A program made the position numbers and the translations under genes. Below, one piece after another: positions 9,348 through 18,540 of a stretch of DNA of 64,000 nt. This DNA is from Flammeovirga sp. EKP202 (lineage in GTDB: Bacteria; Bacteroidota; Bacteroidia; Cytophagales; Flammeovirgaceae): the NCBI RefSeq assembly GCF_014534745.1, contig NZ_JACVVP010000013.1, forward strand, positions 1-64,000. The letters are read 5' to 3'. The first letter of the stretch is position 1. The number at the start of each line of letters is the position of its first letter. The notes below the pieces were generated by a model. That model was not told the origin of the DNA, made no database searches, and was given only the letters and a program-made list of their open reading frames with translations.

Positions 9348-12332
9348 ATGAAAGGAAATGGTTTAAGACAAAGTTTACTTCTGAAAGTAACTTTGTTTAT
9401 GACAGTCTATCTAGCAAGTATGGCTGCATATGCACAGGTAAGGGTGACTGGTAAAGTAACCTCATCTGAAGATGGACAGCCTGTAATTGGTGTCAATGTA
9501 ATGTTAAAAGGTACTACAAACCATGGAACGGTAACGAACTTTGAAGGTGTTTTTAATCTTGAAGTTCCATCAGAAGAAAGCGAATTAATTTTTTCATCTA
9601 TTGGCTTTGTCACTGTAACAAGAACGGCAGGATCTTCTCCTATTAATGTAGTGTTAGATACAGATGCTCAAGCCTTAGAAGAGGTTGTGGTTGTAGGTTA
9701 TGGAGGAGCTGCTAAAAAATCGGACATCACTGGTGCGATGACAGTAGTGAGTGCTAAAGATTTTGATAAGCAACCTATGATCAATGTGGATCAAGCATTA
9801 CAAGGTAGAACAACGGGTGTACAAATCACTCAAAATTCAGGTTCTCCTGGTGGTGGATTAAAAATCAGAGTAAGGGGTGCAAACTCTATTACAGGTAGTA
9901 ATGATCCTCTTGTAGTAGTTGATGGCCTGATTGGTGTAGATATCAATAGTGTAAACCCTTCTGATATCGAAACGATCAACGTATTGAAAGATGCGAGTGC
10001 GAGTGCTATTTATGGTAACAGAGCTTCTAATGGTGTAATTCTAATTACAACTAAGAAAGGTAAATCAGGTAAAGCAACAATTGAATTTGGCACTTTCGTA
10101 AGTGTGGGTGAGTTGGCGAATAAATTTGATGTTTTATCAGCAAGAGAATATGCAGAGCAAGCCAATGCCAAAGCAATTGGTGGAGGTGGTGAAGCATTAT
10201 TTACCGAAGAAAGAATTAATGAATTGGTAGAAACATCAGTTGACTATCAAGATGAAGTATTTAGACAAGCAGTAACACAAAATTATCAACTATCAATTAG
10301 AGGCGGAAATGAGAATACAAACTACTTTATTTCAGGTAATTACTTAGATCAAGATGGAATTATAATCAATAGTAATTTCAAAAGATACAACTTAAGAACG
10401 AATGTAAATTCAAAATTAAGTGAGCGACTTTCATCTGCATTAAATGTCAATTTTATGCGTACTGAAGGTCAAAATAACTTTGATAGAGGTTCTCAAGATG
10501 TTGATGTCGTGAAAGGTAGTGTGACATTTGATCCATTAACTCCGGTTAGGGACGAGTTTGGAGCTTATAATGTCTTTTCAAATTCAGGAGCAGGAACAAT
10601 TCTTAAAAACCCTGTTTTTGTAGCTAACGAATACTTAAATGTAAGAACCGAAAATACATTACAGAGTAGTATCAACTTCGATTATCAAATCATGGAAGGA
10701 TTGACATTCTCTCTTAATGGTGGTTTAGAATATTCTAGTGTGTTGTCAAAAGGCTTTAGTCCAGAAGATGAAGTAAATCCATTAAACTCGGCAAGTCAAA
10801 ATAATGATCATTTACTGAGATGGCAGAACAATTTGAGGTTGAGATACAATAAGTCATTTGGAAAGCACAACATTGATGGTATGTTGATTTATGAGCAAAG
10901 ACAAACGACATTCAATCAAACTTGGGCAAGTGGTACTGGTTTAACTTCTTCGGGTTTAGGTTTTGATAATATCGGTTCATCAGACATTCAAAGAGTAGGA
11001 TCGAGTTATTCAAGAAGATCATTACGATCAGGTATCGGTAGAGCTGTTTACAACTATGATGAAAGATACTTAGTAACTGCTTCTGCTCGTTTGGATCAAA
11101 GTAGTGTATTCCCTAATGAGTCAACAGGTATTTTCCCTTCATTTGCATTAGGTTGGAATATCTCTAACGAATCATTCTTCTCGTTAGACGCTGTTAATAA
11201 TTTAAGATTAAGAGGTGGCTGGGGTGTTACAGGTAACGAACAGATCCCTACTCGTGCAGCCTTTAATTTCTTAAACGTAGGTACACCTTGGAATCCTAAT
11301 GGTGGAGCTGTACCAACAGCTACGGTTGGACCTTCTCGTACAGCAGCTAACCCTAACCTTACTTGGGAGAAAACGATACAAACTAATATTGGTGTTGATG
11401 TTGGGTTATGGAGTGATTTAGTTCGTCTTTCTGTTGAAGTATACAGCAAAAGAACAGAAGATCTTCTATTACAAACGATCTTGCCAGGTTACACAGGTGT
11501 AGGTACGCAATATGTAAATGCAGGTATTGTGGATAACAATGGTTATGAAATTGATTTAGGGATCAACCCAATTAGCACTGATAAAGTGAACTGGGATGTC
11601 AACTTTAACTTCTCTCAAAACAAAAACGAAGTAGTAGAATTGGTAGACGGTTTAGAAACGCTATTCTCTAATGTGACGATTGACCAGGTAAACCCTACGA
11701 TAGTACAAGTAGGTCAGCCTATCGGATCTTTTTATGGATACCAATACCAAGGGGTAGATAGAGAAACAGGAAATGCAATCTATTATGAAAACGAAGATAA
11801 TGATGATGACCGTGTAATTATTGGTAATCCTTTTCCTGATTTTATCTTCGGTATAAACAACACAGTGACTTTTGGTAATTTTGATTTCAACTTATTCATC
11901 CAAGGTGTTCAAGGTGTAGATGTATATAACCGTTTAGCAATGATTTCATTGGGAAGAACTGGTAATGCTCCATATGCCACGAGTAAAGAGGTCTTGAACT
12001 CTTGGACACCAGAGCAACCAGATAATGCTTTGCCTTCACAAAACGCTACGAATACGAGACAAGTATCATCAGAGTTTATTGAAGACGCTTCATTTATTCG
12101 TATTAAAAACGTAGCACTTGGTTATACATTACCTTCCGTATTATCTGAGAAAGTAAGTTTATCAAAAGTAAGATTTAATGTAAGTGTTCAAAACTTATTG
12201 ACGTTCACAAGTTATTCAGGATTTGACCCAGAAGTAAGTGCAAACAATTCAGACGATAAGCTAGCGGGTATTGATAATGGTATTACACCTAATCCTAGAG
12301 TTTTCTCTTTTGGTTTAAACGCGACATTCTAA
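9348..12332 (+). CDS. SusC-like TonB-dependent outer-membrane transporter
   Basis: This ~994-residue outer-membrane protein imports oligosaccharides with its SusD partner. I chose the ATG at 9348 because it gives a clean signal peptide (MKGNGLRQSLLLKVTLFMTV... ending AYAQ); an in-frame TTG at 9309 would spoil it. Domains in order are a carboxypeptidase-regulatory-like fold (VRVTGKVTSSEDGQPVIGVN), a TonB-box-like stretch (EEVVVVGYGG), a plug (GVQITQNSGSPGGGLKIRVR, DPLVVVDG, DASASAIYGNRASNGVILIT), and a 22-strand barrel ending in FGLNATF. Length is normal. It is followed 7 bp later by susD, and the two are surely cotranscribed. Confidence 0.97.
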   Translation: MKGNGLRQSLLLKVTLFMTVYLASMAAYAQVRVTGKVTSSEDGQPVIGVNVMLKGTTNHGTVTNFEGVFNLEVPSEESELIFSSIGFVTVTRTAGSSPINVVLDTDAQALEEVVVVGYGGAAKKSDITGAMTVVSAKDFDKQPMINVDQALQGRTTGVQITQNSGSPGGGLKIRVRGANSITGSNDPLVVVDGLIGVDINSVNPSDIETINVLKDASASAIYGNRASNGVILITTKKGKSGKATIEFGTFVSVGELANKFDVLSAREYAEQANAKAIGGGGEALFTEERINELVETSVDYQDEVFRQAVTQNYQLSIRGGNENTNYFISGNYLDQDGIIINSNFKRYNLRTNVNSKLSERLSSALNVNFMRTEGQNNFDRGSQDVDVVKGSVTFDPLTPVRDEFGAYNVFSNSGAGTILKNPVFVANEYLNVRTENTLQSSINFDYQIMEGLTFSLNGGLEYSSVLSKGFSPEDEVNPLNSASQNNDHLLRWQNNLRLRYNKSFGKHNIDGMLIYEQRQTTFNQTWASGTGLTSSGLGFDNIGSSDIQRVGSSYSRRSLRSGIGRAVYNYDERYLVTASARLDQSSVFPNESTGIFPSFALGWNISNESFFSLDAVNNLRLRGGWGVTGNEQIPTRAAFNFLNVGTPWNPNGGAVPTATVGPSRTAANPNLTWEKTIQTNIGVDVGLWSDLVRLSVEVYSKRTEDLLLQTILPGYTGVGTQYVNAGIVDNNGYEIDLGINPISTDKVNWDVNFNFSQNKNEVVELVDGLETLFSNVTIDQVNPTIVQVGQPIGSFYGYQYQGVDRETGNAIYYENEDNDDDRVIIGNPFPDFIFGINNTVTFGNFDFNLFIQGVQGVDVYNRLAMISLGRTGNAPYATSKEVLNSWTPEQPDNALPSQNATNTRQVSSEFIEDASFIRIKNVALGYTLPSVLSEKVSLSKVRFNVSVQNLLTFTSYSGFDPEVSANNSDDKLAGIDNGITPNPRVFSFGLNATF

Positions 12333-12339
12333 ATTAAAA

Positions 12340-13776
12340 ATGAATAAAATGAATTTATTTAAAGGATATAGAAAGGCTGTACTTTCAGCTATCTTACTAG
12401 GTTCAACAACATTTTCATGTGTACAGCTAGAAGATGATACAGTGGGGACATTAAGTGCTGATAACTTCTACAATAACGAAGCGGACGTACAGAAAGCTGT
12501 TTTAGCTACTTATGCTCCACTAGGAGATAGAGTGTTTTCAAACAGTGAAAGATATACTCACTTATGGGGAGGTGATGATAGAACTGCAGTGACGGGTTCA
12601 AATAAAGCATTGTTCTTAGAGTATGATCAATTTGATCCTTCTTCTACCAACTGGATGCAGAATAGTACTTGGAAGACGTTTTGGCAAATTGTTTCAGCAG
12701 CCAATGCAGTATTAGATAATGAGGATAAGATTAGAAACAATATTCCTCAGGAAGAAGTAGCAAATAGATTAATTGCGGAAGCAAGATATAATAGAGCATT
12801 AGCTTATTTTGAACTTGTAAGAGGTTGGGGTAGAATTCCTTTATTAAAATCAAATAATGGAATTACAGGCGCTGAGTCAAGATCAGAGTTTCCAGAAATC
12901 TACGATTTAATTATTTCTGATCTAGAATTTGCGAAAGATAAATTACCTAGTGACCGTCCTGCAGATGGAATTTATAGAGCCACTACTTGGACTGCACATG
13001 CTTTATTAGCCAATGTCTATTTAACTTCAGCTGGATTCCCATTAAAGAATACAGCCAATTACGCTAAAGCGGCTGAAGCGGCTAAATATGTGATGGATAA
13101 TGGTGGTTTTGCTATCGATTCTTACGAAAATATTAATAGCAGACCAGAAAATAATTTAATGGCTCAAGGAAATACTGAAGTAATTATTGCTTTCCCTGCT
13201 GATGATGCTTTAGGCTGGAACAATGGTAATTTCAATGGACCTGCCATTGACTGGGAAGATAAGAATGTGGAATGGGCTTTCTTCGAGAGTTTTCCAGAAG
13301 GAGCTAGAAAAGAAAACACATTTGATTATGATCCTGCAGAACCGGACGTAAGACCAAAATATGGTAGAGATAACAAGAAGTTTGGTGAAACGTGGTTCTT
13401 AAAAGGTGATATACACTATTTAAGATATGCAGAGTTATTATTGATCTATGCTGAAGCTCAAATCATGGCTACAGGTAATACTTCAGATCAAAGTGCGATT
13501 AATGCCCTGAATGAAGTGAAAACAAGAGCAGGTGTGCCAACGGTAGCAAGTGCTACGCAAGAAGACGTTTTCTGGGAAAGAGGTTGGGAAACTGCCGGAG
13601 AATGGTCTAGATGGCATGATATGGTTCGTTTACAATTGATCGAAGAAGTACATGCTTTGAGAGATCCTAGAGATAATGAATTAACACCACTTTTAGGAGT
13701 AATTGATGAGGAAAACCCTTTTGCTCCAATTCCAGCGGATGATGTAAACCTAAATCCAAATTTAGGAGACGAATAA
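12340..13776 (+). CDS. SusD-like glycan-binding lipoprotein
   Basis: This 478-residue surface lipoprotein caps the SusC barrel and binds the glycan. The signal peptide ends in a lipobox with Cys27 (STTFSC). The N-terminal SusD-like region includes FYNNEADVQKAVLATYAPL and AEARYNRALAYFELVRGWGRIPL, which carry the tetratricopeptide-type helices. The RagB/SusD C-terminal part includes LRYAELLLIYAEAQ and FWERGWETAGEWSRWHDMVR. Length is on the short side for the family but complete. It lies immediately after susC. The binding specificity cannot be deduced. Confidence 0.96.
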   Translation: MNKMNLFKGYRKAVLSAILLGSTTFSCVQLEDDTVGTLSADNFYNNEADVQKAVLATYAPLGDRVFSNSERYTHLWGGDDRTAVTGSNKALFLEYDQFDPSSTNWMQNSTWKTFWQIVSAANAVLDNEDKIRNNIPQEEVANRLIAEARYNRALAYFELVRGWGRIPLLKSNNGITGAESRSEFPEIYDLIISDLEFAKDKLPSDRPADGIYRATTWTAHALLANVYLTSAGFPLKNTANYAKAAEAAKYVMDNGGFAIDSYENINSRPENNLMAQGNTEVIIAFPADDALGWNNGNFNGPAIDWEDKNVEWAFFESFPEGARKENTFDYDPAEPDVRPKYGRDNKKFGETWFLKGDIHYLRYAELLLIYAEAQIMATGNTSDQSAINALNEVKTRAGVPTVASATQEDVFWERGWETAGEWSRWHDMVRLQLIEEVHALRDPRDNELTPLLGVIDEENPFAPIPADDVNLNPNLGDE

Positions 13777-14109
13777 TGTAAACTAACAAACACTTTACCT
13801 AGGTTTTACCGAAGCGTTTTGGAAGGCGATATGGTAAAGCTTAGGTGAAAAATGAGAGACATTGTAAACTGAGTTTTTGATGGTTTATGGTATTTAGAAA
13901 TTAATACTGAACTAAAAGACATTATTGCTTAACATTTATACCAATGGTTTTTCTACCATTTATTTGGTAGTTCTTCCATTGGACTTTAATGGAAAGTTAT
14001 AATTCGAGACTTTAAAAAACTTAGTTTTCAATGTTTTATAAGACTGTCATAAATAGGTGTAAATCCTAAAATCTATACCCAATGAAATGAAAATTTACTC
14101 TTAAATAAC
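13777..14109 (+). promoter_or_regulatory. susD-GH16 intergenic region with two strong hairpins
   Basis: Two RNA hairpins can form. Hairpin I (13794-13850) pairs ACCTAGGTTTTACC with GGTAAAGCTTAGGT, 14 pairs including two G-U. Hairpin II (13941-13982) is a two-part stem, CCAATGG with CCATTGG outside and CTACCA with TGGTAG inside. Neither is followed by a clear U-run, so they may be mRNA 3'-end stabilisers or partial terminators that lower expression of the downstream enzyme genes relative to susCD. No clear TAnnTTTG box precedes the GH16 gene. Confidence 0.55.
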
Positions 14110-16161
14110 ATGAACATGAAATGTTTTAAATTACTTTTAACAACACTAGCATTTTTATATTTCACTAATACTTATGGACAAGGTGATCCTAATATATTAG
14201 TTGAATTTTCGGGCTTTGATCCAACTTTTGAATCAGGTCAAACTACCGGATTATGGGGAGGTTCATCTATCTCTTCGAGTCAGGTAAACAGTGGCAGTAA
14301 TGCAGCCGCATTAGACAACAACTCACAATGGGGTGGAGGCTTAGAAATATTAATCACTGGTCTATCTCCAAACACTAAATATGAGTTGTCAGCAATGGTA
14401 AAACATGAACTTTCAAATGGTCAAGGGACTGTTTTTGCCAAAGAGTTTGGAGGACAAGGGGTGTCTACCGCTTTTAGTTCTACTAATTATGAAAAAGTCA
14501 GCGTTGAGTTTACAACTGGAAGTTTTAATACTTCAGCAAAAATTGGCGTTTATAATCCTTCTGCAAATGCAGGGTTAATTTACACGGATGATTTAGAGCT
14601 TTATGATCTTGGACCAGATTTCTTAGTGAAATTAGATCCAATTGAAGACACCGATTATCATCTGGTTTGGAGTGATGAATTCAATACAGATGGAGCGATT
14701 GACACCACAAAGTGGGATCACGAAAGAGGGTTTCAAAGAAATAATGAGGCACAGTATTATCATCCTGATAATCTAATCCAAAAAGATGGTGATCTTGTGA
14801 TTTCTGCCATTAGAGAGCAATTTGCTAATGAAGATTATGACCCATCATCGTCTGATTATCGCAAAAATAGACAGTATGCGAACTGGACATCAGGAAGTAT
14901 TTACACAAGAGGAACTTTTGATTTTTTGTATGGACGTGTTGAATGTAGAGCAAAAGTAACCAACCTGACAGGTACATGGCCTGCGATATGGACAGTAGGA
15001 CAGATTTCGGGAGAACAAACGTATGGTGATTCTCTTGACCTATTAGGTTGTCAAACAAATGAATGGCCAGCAGCAGGGGAGATTGACATTATGGAAAACT
15101 ATGGAGGTAAAATTCTCGGAAACTATGCAGTAGCGAACAAAAACAGATGGTCAGCGAAGTGGGATGCAAGAGCAGTTGAGGTTTCAAAATTTAATGACCC
15201 GAATTGGGCTGATAAATACCATATTTGGACGTTGGATTGGACTGAAGATAAGTTGAGAATTTTTGTAGATGGTGTATTTATCAATGAGATGAGTACTGAT
15301 GTAGCCAATCATGCAGAAGCTTATGATTGCCCAGGCAAAGCACCATTTAAAAACAGCCCTCAGATGCTTTGGTTGAATCTTGCACTAGGTGGAAATGCAG
15401 GTGGGTCTACGGCTAATCTTCCTGACTCTACAGTTTACTTGGTGGATTATATCAGAGTATACCAAAAAGAGACCGATACCAACCTAATCAGTGATGGAGG
15501 TTTTGAATCTGGAACATCCAATAATTTATGGGGTGGTAGTACAGTAGTACAAAGTAATACTAACTCTGGTGATTATGCTGTCAAATTAGACAATAATGAT
15601 TATTGGGGAGGTGGCTACGAAAAGCAAATAACAGGGTTGAAGGAGAATACTACTTATGTTTTTTCTGCGGCAGTGAAATCAACAGCAGGAGGAGAAGGAA
15701 GAATAGGTGTGAAAGAGCATGGCGCCGCACAAGCTTACACTACTTTTTCTAATTCGGTTTATAATTTAAAATCAATTGAATTCACAACGGGTGTAGGTGT
15801 AACATCAGCAAAAGTATACGTTTATCATCCAAAAAGTGAGGCAGGTTATTTATATGCTGACAATTTGTTCCTTAGAGAAAAAACAACAAGTAATCTGAGA
15901 ACTAAAGGAGGAAACATAGAGGATGAAATTCAAGACGAGGTGTCGTTTTCAGTGTACCCAAATCCTGTTAGTGATGAGTTGACGGTATTATTTGTTGGTG
16001 ATGAGGTACATGATTTCAATATCATGTCATTAGAAGGTAAGGTAATTAAAAGCCTAAAATTAAGAAGTAATCAAAAAATTGATGTGAGTACTTTCATTAG
16101 AGGGGTGTATATCCTTAATGATTTGACTACACATCAACATAAAAAGTTTATAGTTAAGTAA
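14110..16161 (+). CDS. GH16 endo-glycanase with two carbohydrate-binding-type modules and type IX secretion tail
   Basis: This 683-residue protein starts with a signal peptide ending TYGQ. A beta-sandwich module of CBM4/9-like style (~residues 28-170) precedes the GH16 catalytic domain (~180-455). The catalytic motif is Glu324-x-Asp326-x-x-Glu329 in GEIDIMENYG. A second module (~460-600) repeats the first (FESGTSNNLWGGSTVVQSNT against FESGQTTGLWGGSSISSSQV). The end is a type A Por/type IX sorting domain (VYPNPVSDELTVLF ... VKSLKL). RNNEAQYYHPDNLI and the active-site region look most like the laminarinase-like GH16_3 branch, but agarases, porphyranases and beta-1,3-galactanases share the fold. 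The substrate stays open. It is probably secreted or surface-bound. Confidence 0.9.
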   Translation: MNMKCFKLLLTTLAFLYFTNTYGQGDPNILVEFSGFDPTFESGQTTGLWGGSSISSSQVNSGSNAAALDNNSQWGGGLEILITGLSPNTKYELSAMVKHELSNGQGTVFAKEFGGQGVSTAFSSTNYEKVSVEFTTGSFNTSAKIGVYNPSANAGLIYTDDLELYDLGPDFLVKLDPIEDTDYHLVWSDEFNTDGAIDTTKWDHERGFQRNNEAQYYHPDNLIQKDGDLVISAIREQFANEDYDPSSSDYRKNRQYANWTSGSIYTRGTFDFLYGRVECRAKVTNLTGTWPAIWTVGQISGEQTYGDSLDLLGCQTNEWPAAGEIDIMENYGGKILGNYAVANKNRWSAKWDARAVEVSKFNDPNWADKYHIWTLDWTEDKLRIFVDGVFINEMSTDVANHAEAYDCPGKAPFKNSPQMLWLNLALGGNAGGSTANLPDSTVYLVDYIRVYQKETDTNLISDGGFESGTSNNLWGGSTVVQSNTNSGDYAVKLDNNDYWGGGYEKQITGLKENTTYVFSAAVKSTAGGEGRIGVKEHGAAQAYTTFSNSVYNLKSIEFTTGVGVTSAKVYVYHPKSEAGYLYADNLFLREKTTSNLRTKGGNIEDEIQDEVSFSVYPNPVSDELTVLFVGDEVHDFNIMSLEGKVIKSLKLRSNQKIDVSTFIRGVYILNDLTTHQHKKFIVK

Positions 16162-16406
16162 TCAATTGTAAGGAAAGACAATTAGTGGCTTGTATAATTC
16201 TTATTTAAAACCTAAGAATTGTACAGGTCATCAATTAAAGTGTGTATTTAAAATATTGCGAACCTTCACTTGCATTGACTAGAGAAAAAAAATGATTATT
16301 AAATAGTACAGTTACCTCGTTTATACTAATTAAAATTATCCTTTTCTAAAAAATGTGACTACTCTTTTCGAGTTAATTCTGGTGTAGAAAATAGAACTAT
16401 TAAATA

Positions 16407-16508
16407 ATGGAACAAAGAAGTAAAAAAATCAAAAAGGAGTTAATAACCCTCATAACGAGTTTTGCAATTACTATAGTGATTGCTCTAATAGTAACAATGT
16501 TTTATTAA
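16407..16508 (+). CDS. Candidate 33-residue membrane peptide
   Basis: A short open frame starts MEQRSKKIKKELITLITSFA and continues with ITIVIALIVTMFY: a strongly basic head followed by one hydrophobic helix. It lies 35 bp upstream of the beta-helix gene inside an otherwise empty 382-bp gap (16162-16543), on the same strand. The layout fits a single-pass small membrane protein. It is too short to be certain, and AT-rich DNA makes such frames by chance. Confidence 0.35.
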   Translation: MEQRSKKIKKELITLITSFAITIVIALIVTMFY

Positions 16509-16543
16509 TAAGCCAACTAATATTTAATATCAAATAAATTAAA

Positions 16544-18019
16544 ATGAAGTATTGTATTAAAATTTTATTGATCCTACTGATTCAATCTAAAGTGATGGCA
16601 GAGGTCTATTATGTGAGTTATTCCGATGGGAATGATAAAAACAATGGATTGTCTGTAGATCAACCTTTTAAAACATTAGAGAAAGTAAATAACTTAAAGC
16701 TATCTCCTGGCGATCAAGTTCTTTTTAAATCCAATAATGTTTGGGAAGGTCAGTTGGAATTAACTCAACTTATGGGGTTGATCACTCAACCAATTATCAT
16801 CAGTAAATATGGGAAAGGAGAGAGACCATTGATTAATGGAAAAGGGGAAAAAAAGTATACCGTTTTGCTTCAAAACTCAGAATTTGTGACGGTTAAGAAC
16901 TTGGTGATATCAAATACTGGAAAGAAAAGAGAGGCAAGACGTGTTGGTGTTTTAGTGGAAGCAATAGATTATGGAGAGAGTCATGGCTTACATTTGGATA
17001 GCCTCAAAATTCAAAATGTGAATGGGAGTTTAGTAAAAAGAGAAGGTGGTGGAAGTGGTATTTTCTGGAAAAATCACGGTAAAGTAAAGCGTTCTAGATT
17101 TGTGGACTTGAAGATCACAAATTGTCATATTTATAATTGTGGAAGAAATGCTATAACAAGTTCTGGTTATGCTGGTAGGTCTAACTGGTACCCTAGCTTA
17201 GGAGTGATTATCCGTAATAATTTAATAGAAAAAGTACCAGGTGATGGTATTGTTCCGATTGCTACAGATGGATGTATAATAGAGTACAATGTCATGAGAG
17301 ATTGTCCTGATATTTTATCACATGAAGAGGCTGCAGCTGGCATCTGGCCTTGGAGTACAGACAATACTTTGATCCAATATAATGAGGTATCAGACCACAA
17401 AGCAAAATGGGATGGTCAGGGTTTTGATTCAGATTATAACTCCCGAAATACGATTATTCAATATAACTACAGTCATGATAATTATGGTGGATTCTTATTG
17501 GTATGTAATAAAGGCCACGATTTAGGTGGAGATTATAACATAGGAACTGAAAACACCATAGTGAGGTATAACTTGAGTGTGAATGATGGTGTTCGACCTT
17601 ATCAAACGGAGAGAATGGGGTGGTTTTCACCTGTTATCCATATTACTGGCCCTGTAAGTGATACCAAATTTTATGGAAATGTGATCGTCAAAGAAAAAGT
17701 AGCAAATGAAAAGAGCAATCACTTCTTTTATATGGACAATTGGGGTGGACCTTGGCCAATAAATACTCAATTCTTCAATAATGTATTTTACACGACTAAC
17801 GCCACAAAAGTAAAATACGGAAAGGATATCAATACTTTTTTCAATAATAACTTCTTGTATGGTATTGAAGATCCAGACCTTCAAAAAAGAAATGATTTAA
17901 TCATCGATGAGAATGTATCCTATATTCTTGATAAAATTTCATCTGATGAGGATAGCAATAAATTTAAAAGGGCGAAAGAAATAATTATTCATTTAAATCA
18001 GCCTTATATCAATAATTAA
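16544..18019 (+). CDS. Secreted right-handed beta-helix protein (possible polysaccharide-active enzyme)
   Basis: This 491-residue protein has a signal peptide ending VMAE. The start of the mature chain, VYYVSYSDGNDKNNGLSVDQ followed by PFKTLEKVN, is the classic entry to a parallel beta-helix. Repeated coils follow, seen as runs such as IIRNNLIEKVPGDGI, IIEYNVMRDC, LIQYNEVSDHKA and IIQYNYSHDNYGGFLL. This fold is used by polysaccharide lyases, GH28-like and GH141-like enzymes and epimerases. The neighbouring GH105-like hydrolases act on unsaturated uronic acids made by lyases, so a lyase role would fit, but no catalytic residues can be assigned. No type IX tail is present. A strong terminator follows. 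Confidence 0.75.
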   Translation: MKYCIKILLILLIQSKVMAEVYYVSYSDGNDKNNGLSVDQPFKTLEKVNNLKLSPGDQVLFKSNNVWEGQLELTQLMGLITQPIIISKYGKGERPLINGKGEKKYTVLLQNSEFVTVKNLVISNTGKKREARRVGVLVEAIDYGESHGLHLDSLKIQNVNGSLVKREGGGSGIFWKNHGKVKRSRFVDLKITNCHIYNCGRNAITSSGYAGRSNWYPSLGVIIRNNLIEKVPGDGIVPIATDGCIIEYNVMRDCPDILSHEEAAAGIWPWSTDNTLIQYNEVSDHKAKWDGQGFDSDYNSRNTIIQYNYSHDNYGGFLLVCNKGHDLGGDYNIGTENTIVRYNLSVNDGVRPYQTERMGWFSPVIHITGPVSDTKFYGNVIVKEKVANEKSNHFFYMDNWGGPWPINTQFFNNVFYTTNATKVKYGKDINTFFNNNFLYGIEDPDLQKRNDLIIDENVSYILDKISSDEDSNKFKRAKEIIIHLNQPYINN

Positions 18020-18101
18020 AAAAATAGAAATGTGTGTTTGAATAATAGTCATGGAATTATTAAAGCCATAGAGACGGTTTTCATGGTAATTAAAATAGTG
18101 C

Positions 18102-18140
18102 ATGTAAGGACATTGCATTGCAGTGTCCTTACATATTTTT
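18102..18140 (+). terminator. Intrinsic terminator after beta-helix gene
   Basis: The arms ATGTAAGGACA (18102-18112) and TGTCCTTACAT (18124-18134) are perfectly complementary, and the loop can partly pair as well. The right arm is followed by ATTTTT. It sits about 80 bp past the beta-helix stop and should end the susC-to-beta-helix transcript. Confidence 0.85.
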
Positions 18141-18540
18141 ACGTAACGTTAAGTCTCTAGTATTACTTCGCAAAATTAACTACAACTTATCTTTAATGTA
18201 CTCTAGATTATGGGTAGATGTGGAACAACATTATTAATGTTTCATGTTTACCCACTTTTTCTTCTAAAACTGCGAAAACAACCTCTAATAAGGGTTTTTT
18301 GAATAAATTGCACCTTCATTTAGAGAAATATGCCCCATGAATAAGTGACAAACGGCCTACCTTTACATTACTTTCAAAGCTAGTTTAGAAGTACTCAAGT
18401 ACTATAGTGAAAGTTAGTAAGGTTAATAGAGCAGGGGTGAGTTAAAGAACGGAGTGTAATAAAAAAGTGTGACGAAACAATTTCTTTACTCATCCCCTAT
18501 TATTATTGAAATGAATATTACTTATTATCTACTTCTTGTT
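18141..18540. other. Intergenic region before the UnbV lipoprotein gene
   Basis: This 400-bp gap must hold a promoter, since the upstream transcript ends at the terminator. CTACCTTTAC near 18358 is a weak -7 candidate. A small symmetric motif AGTACTCAAGTACT lies near 18390. No gene or RNA was recognised. Confidence 0.35.

Noticed and set aside
11096-11449. 117-codon open frame antisense to susC
   Set aside because: It overlaps conserved SusC barrel coding sequence and has no independent support.
14110-16161. Calling the GH16 enzyme a beta-agarase or porphyranase
   Set aside because: The fold and ExDxxE motif are shared by many GH16 subfamilies, and the region around NNEAQYYHPDN looks laminarinase-like. 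The substrate cannot be fixed from sequence alone.
18469-18540. Upstream GTG start for the UnbV lipoprotein
   Set aside because: It would place 24 residues before a good lipoprotein signal peptide; the ATG at 18541 fits better.
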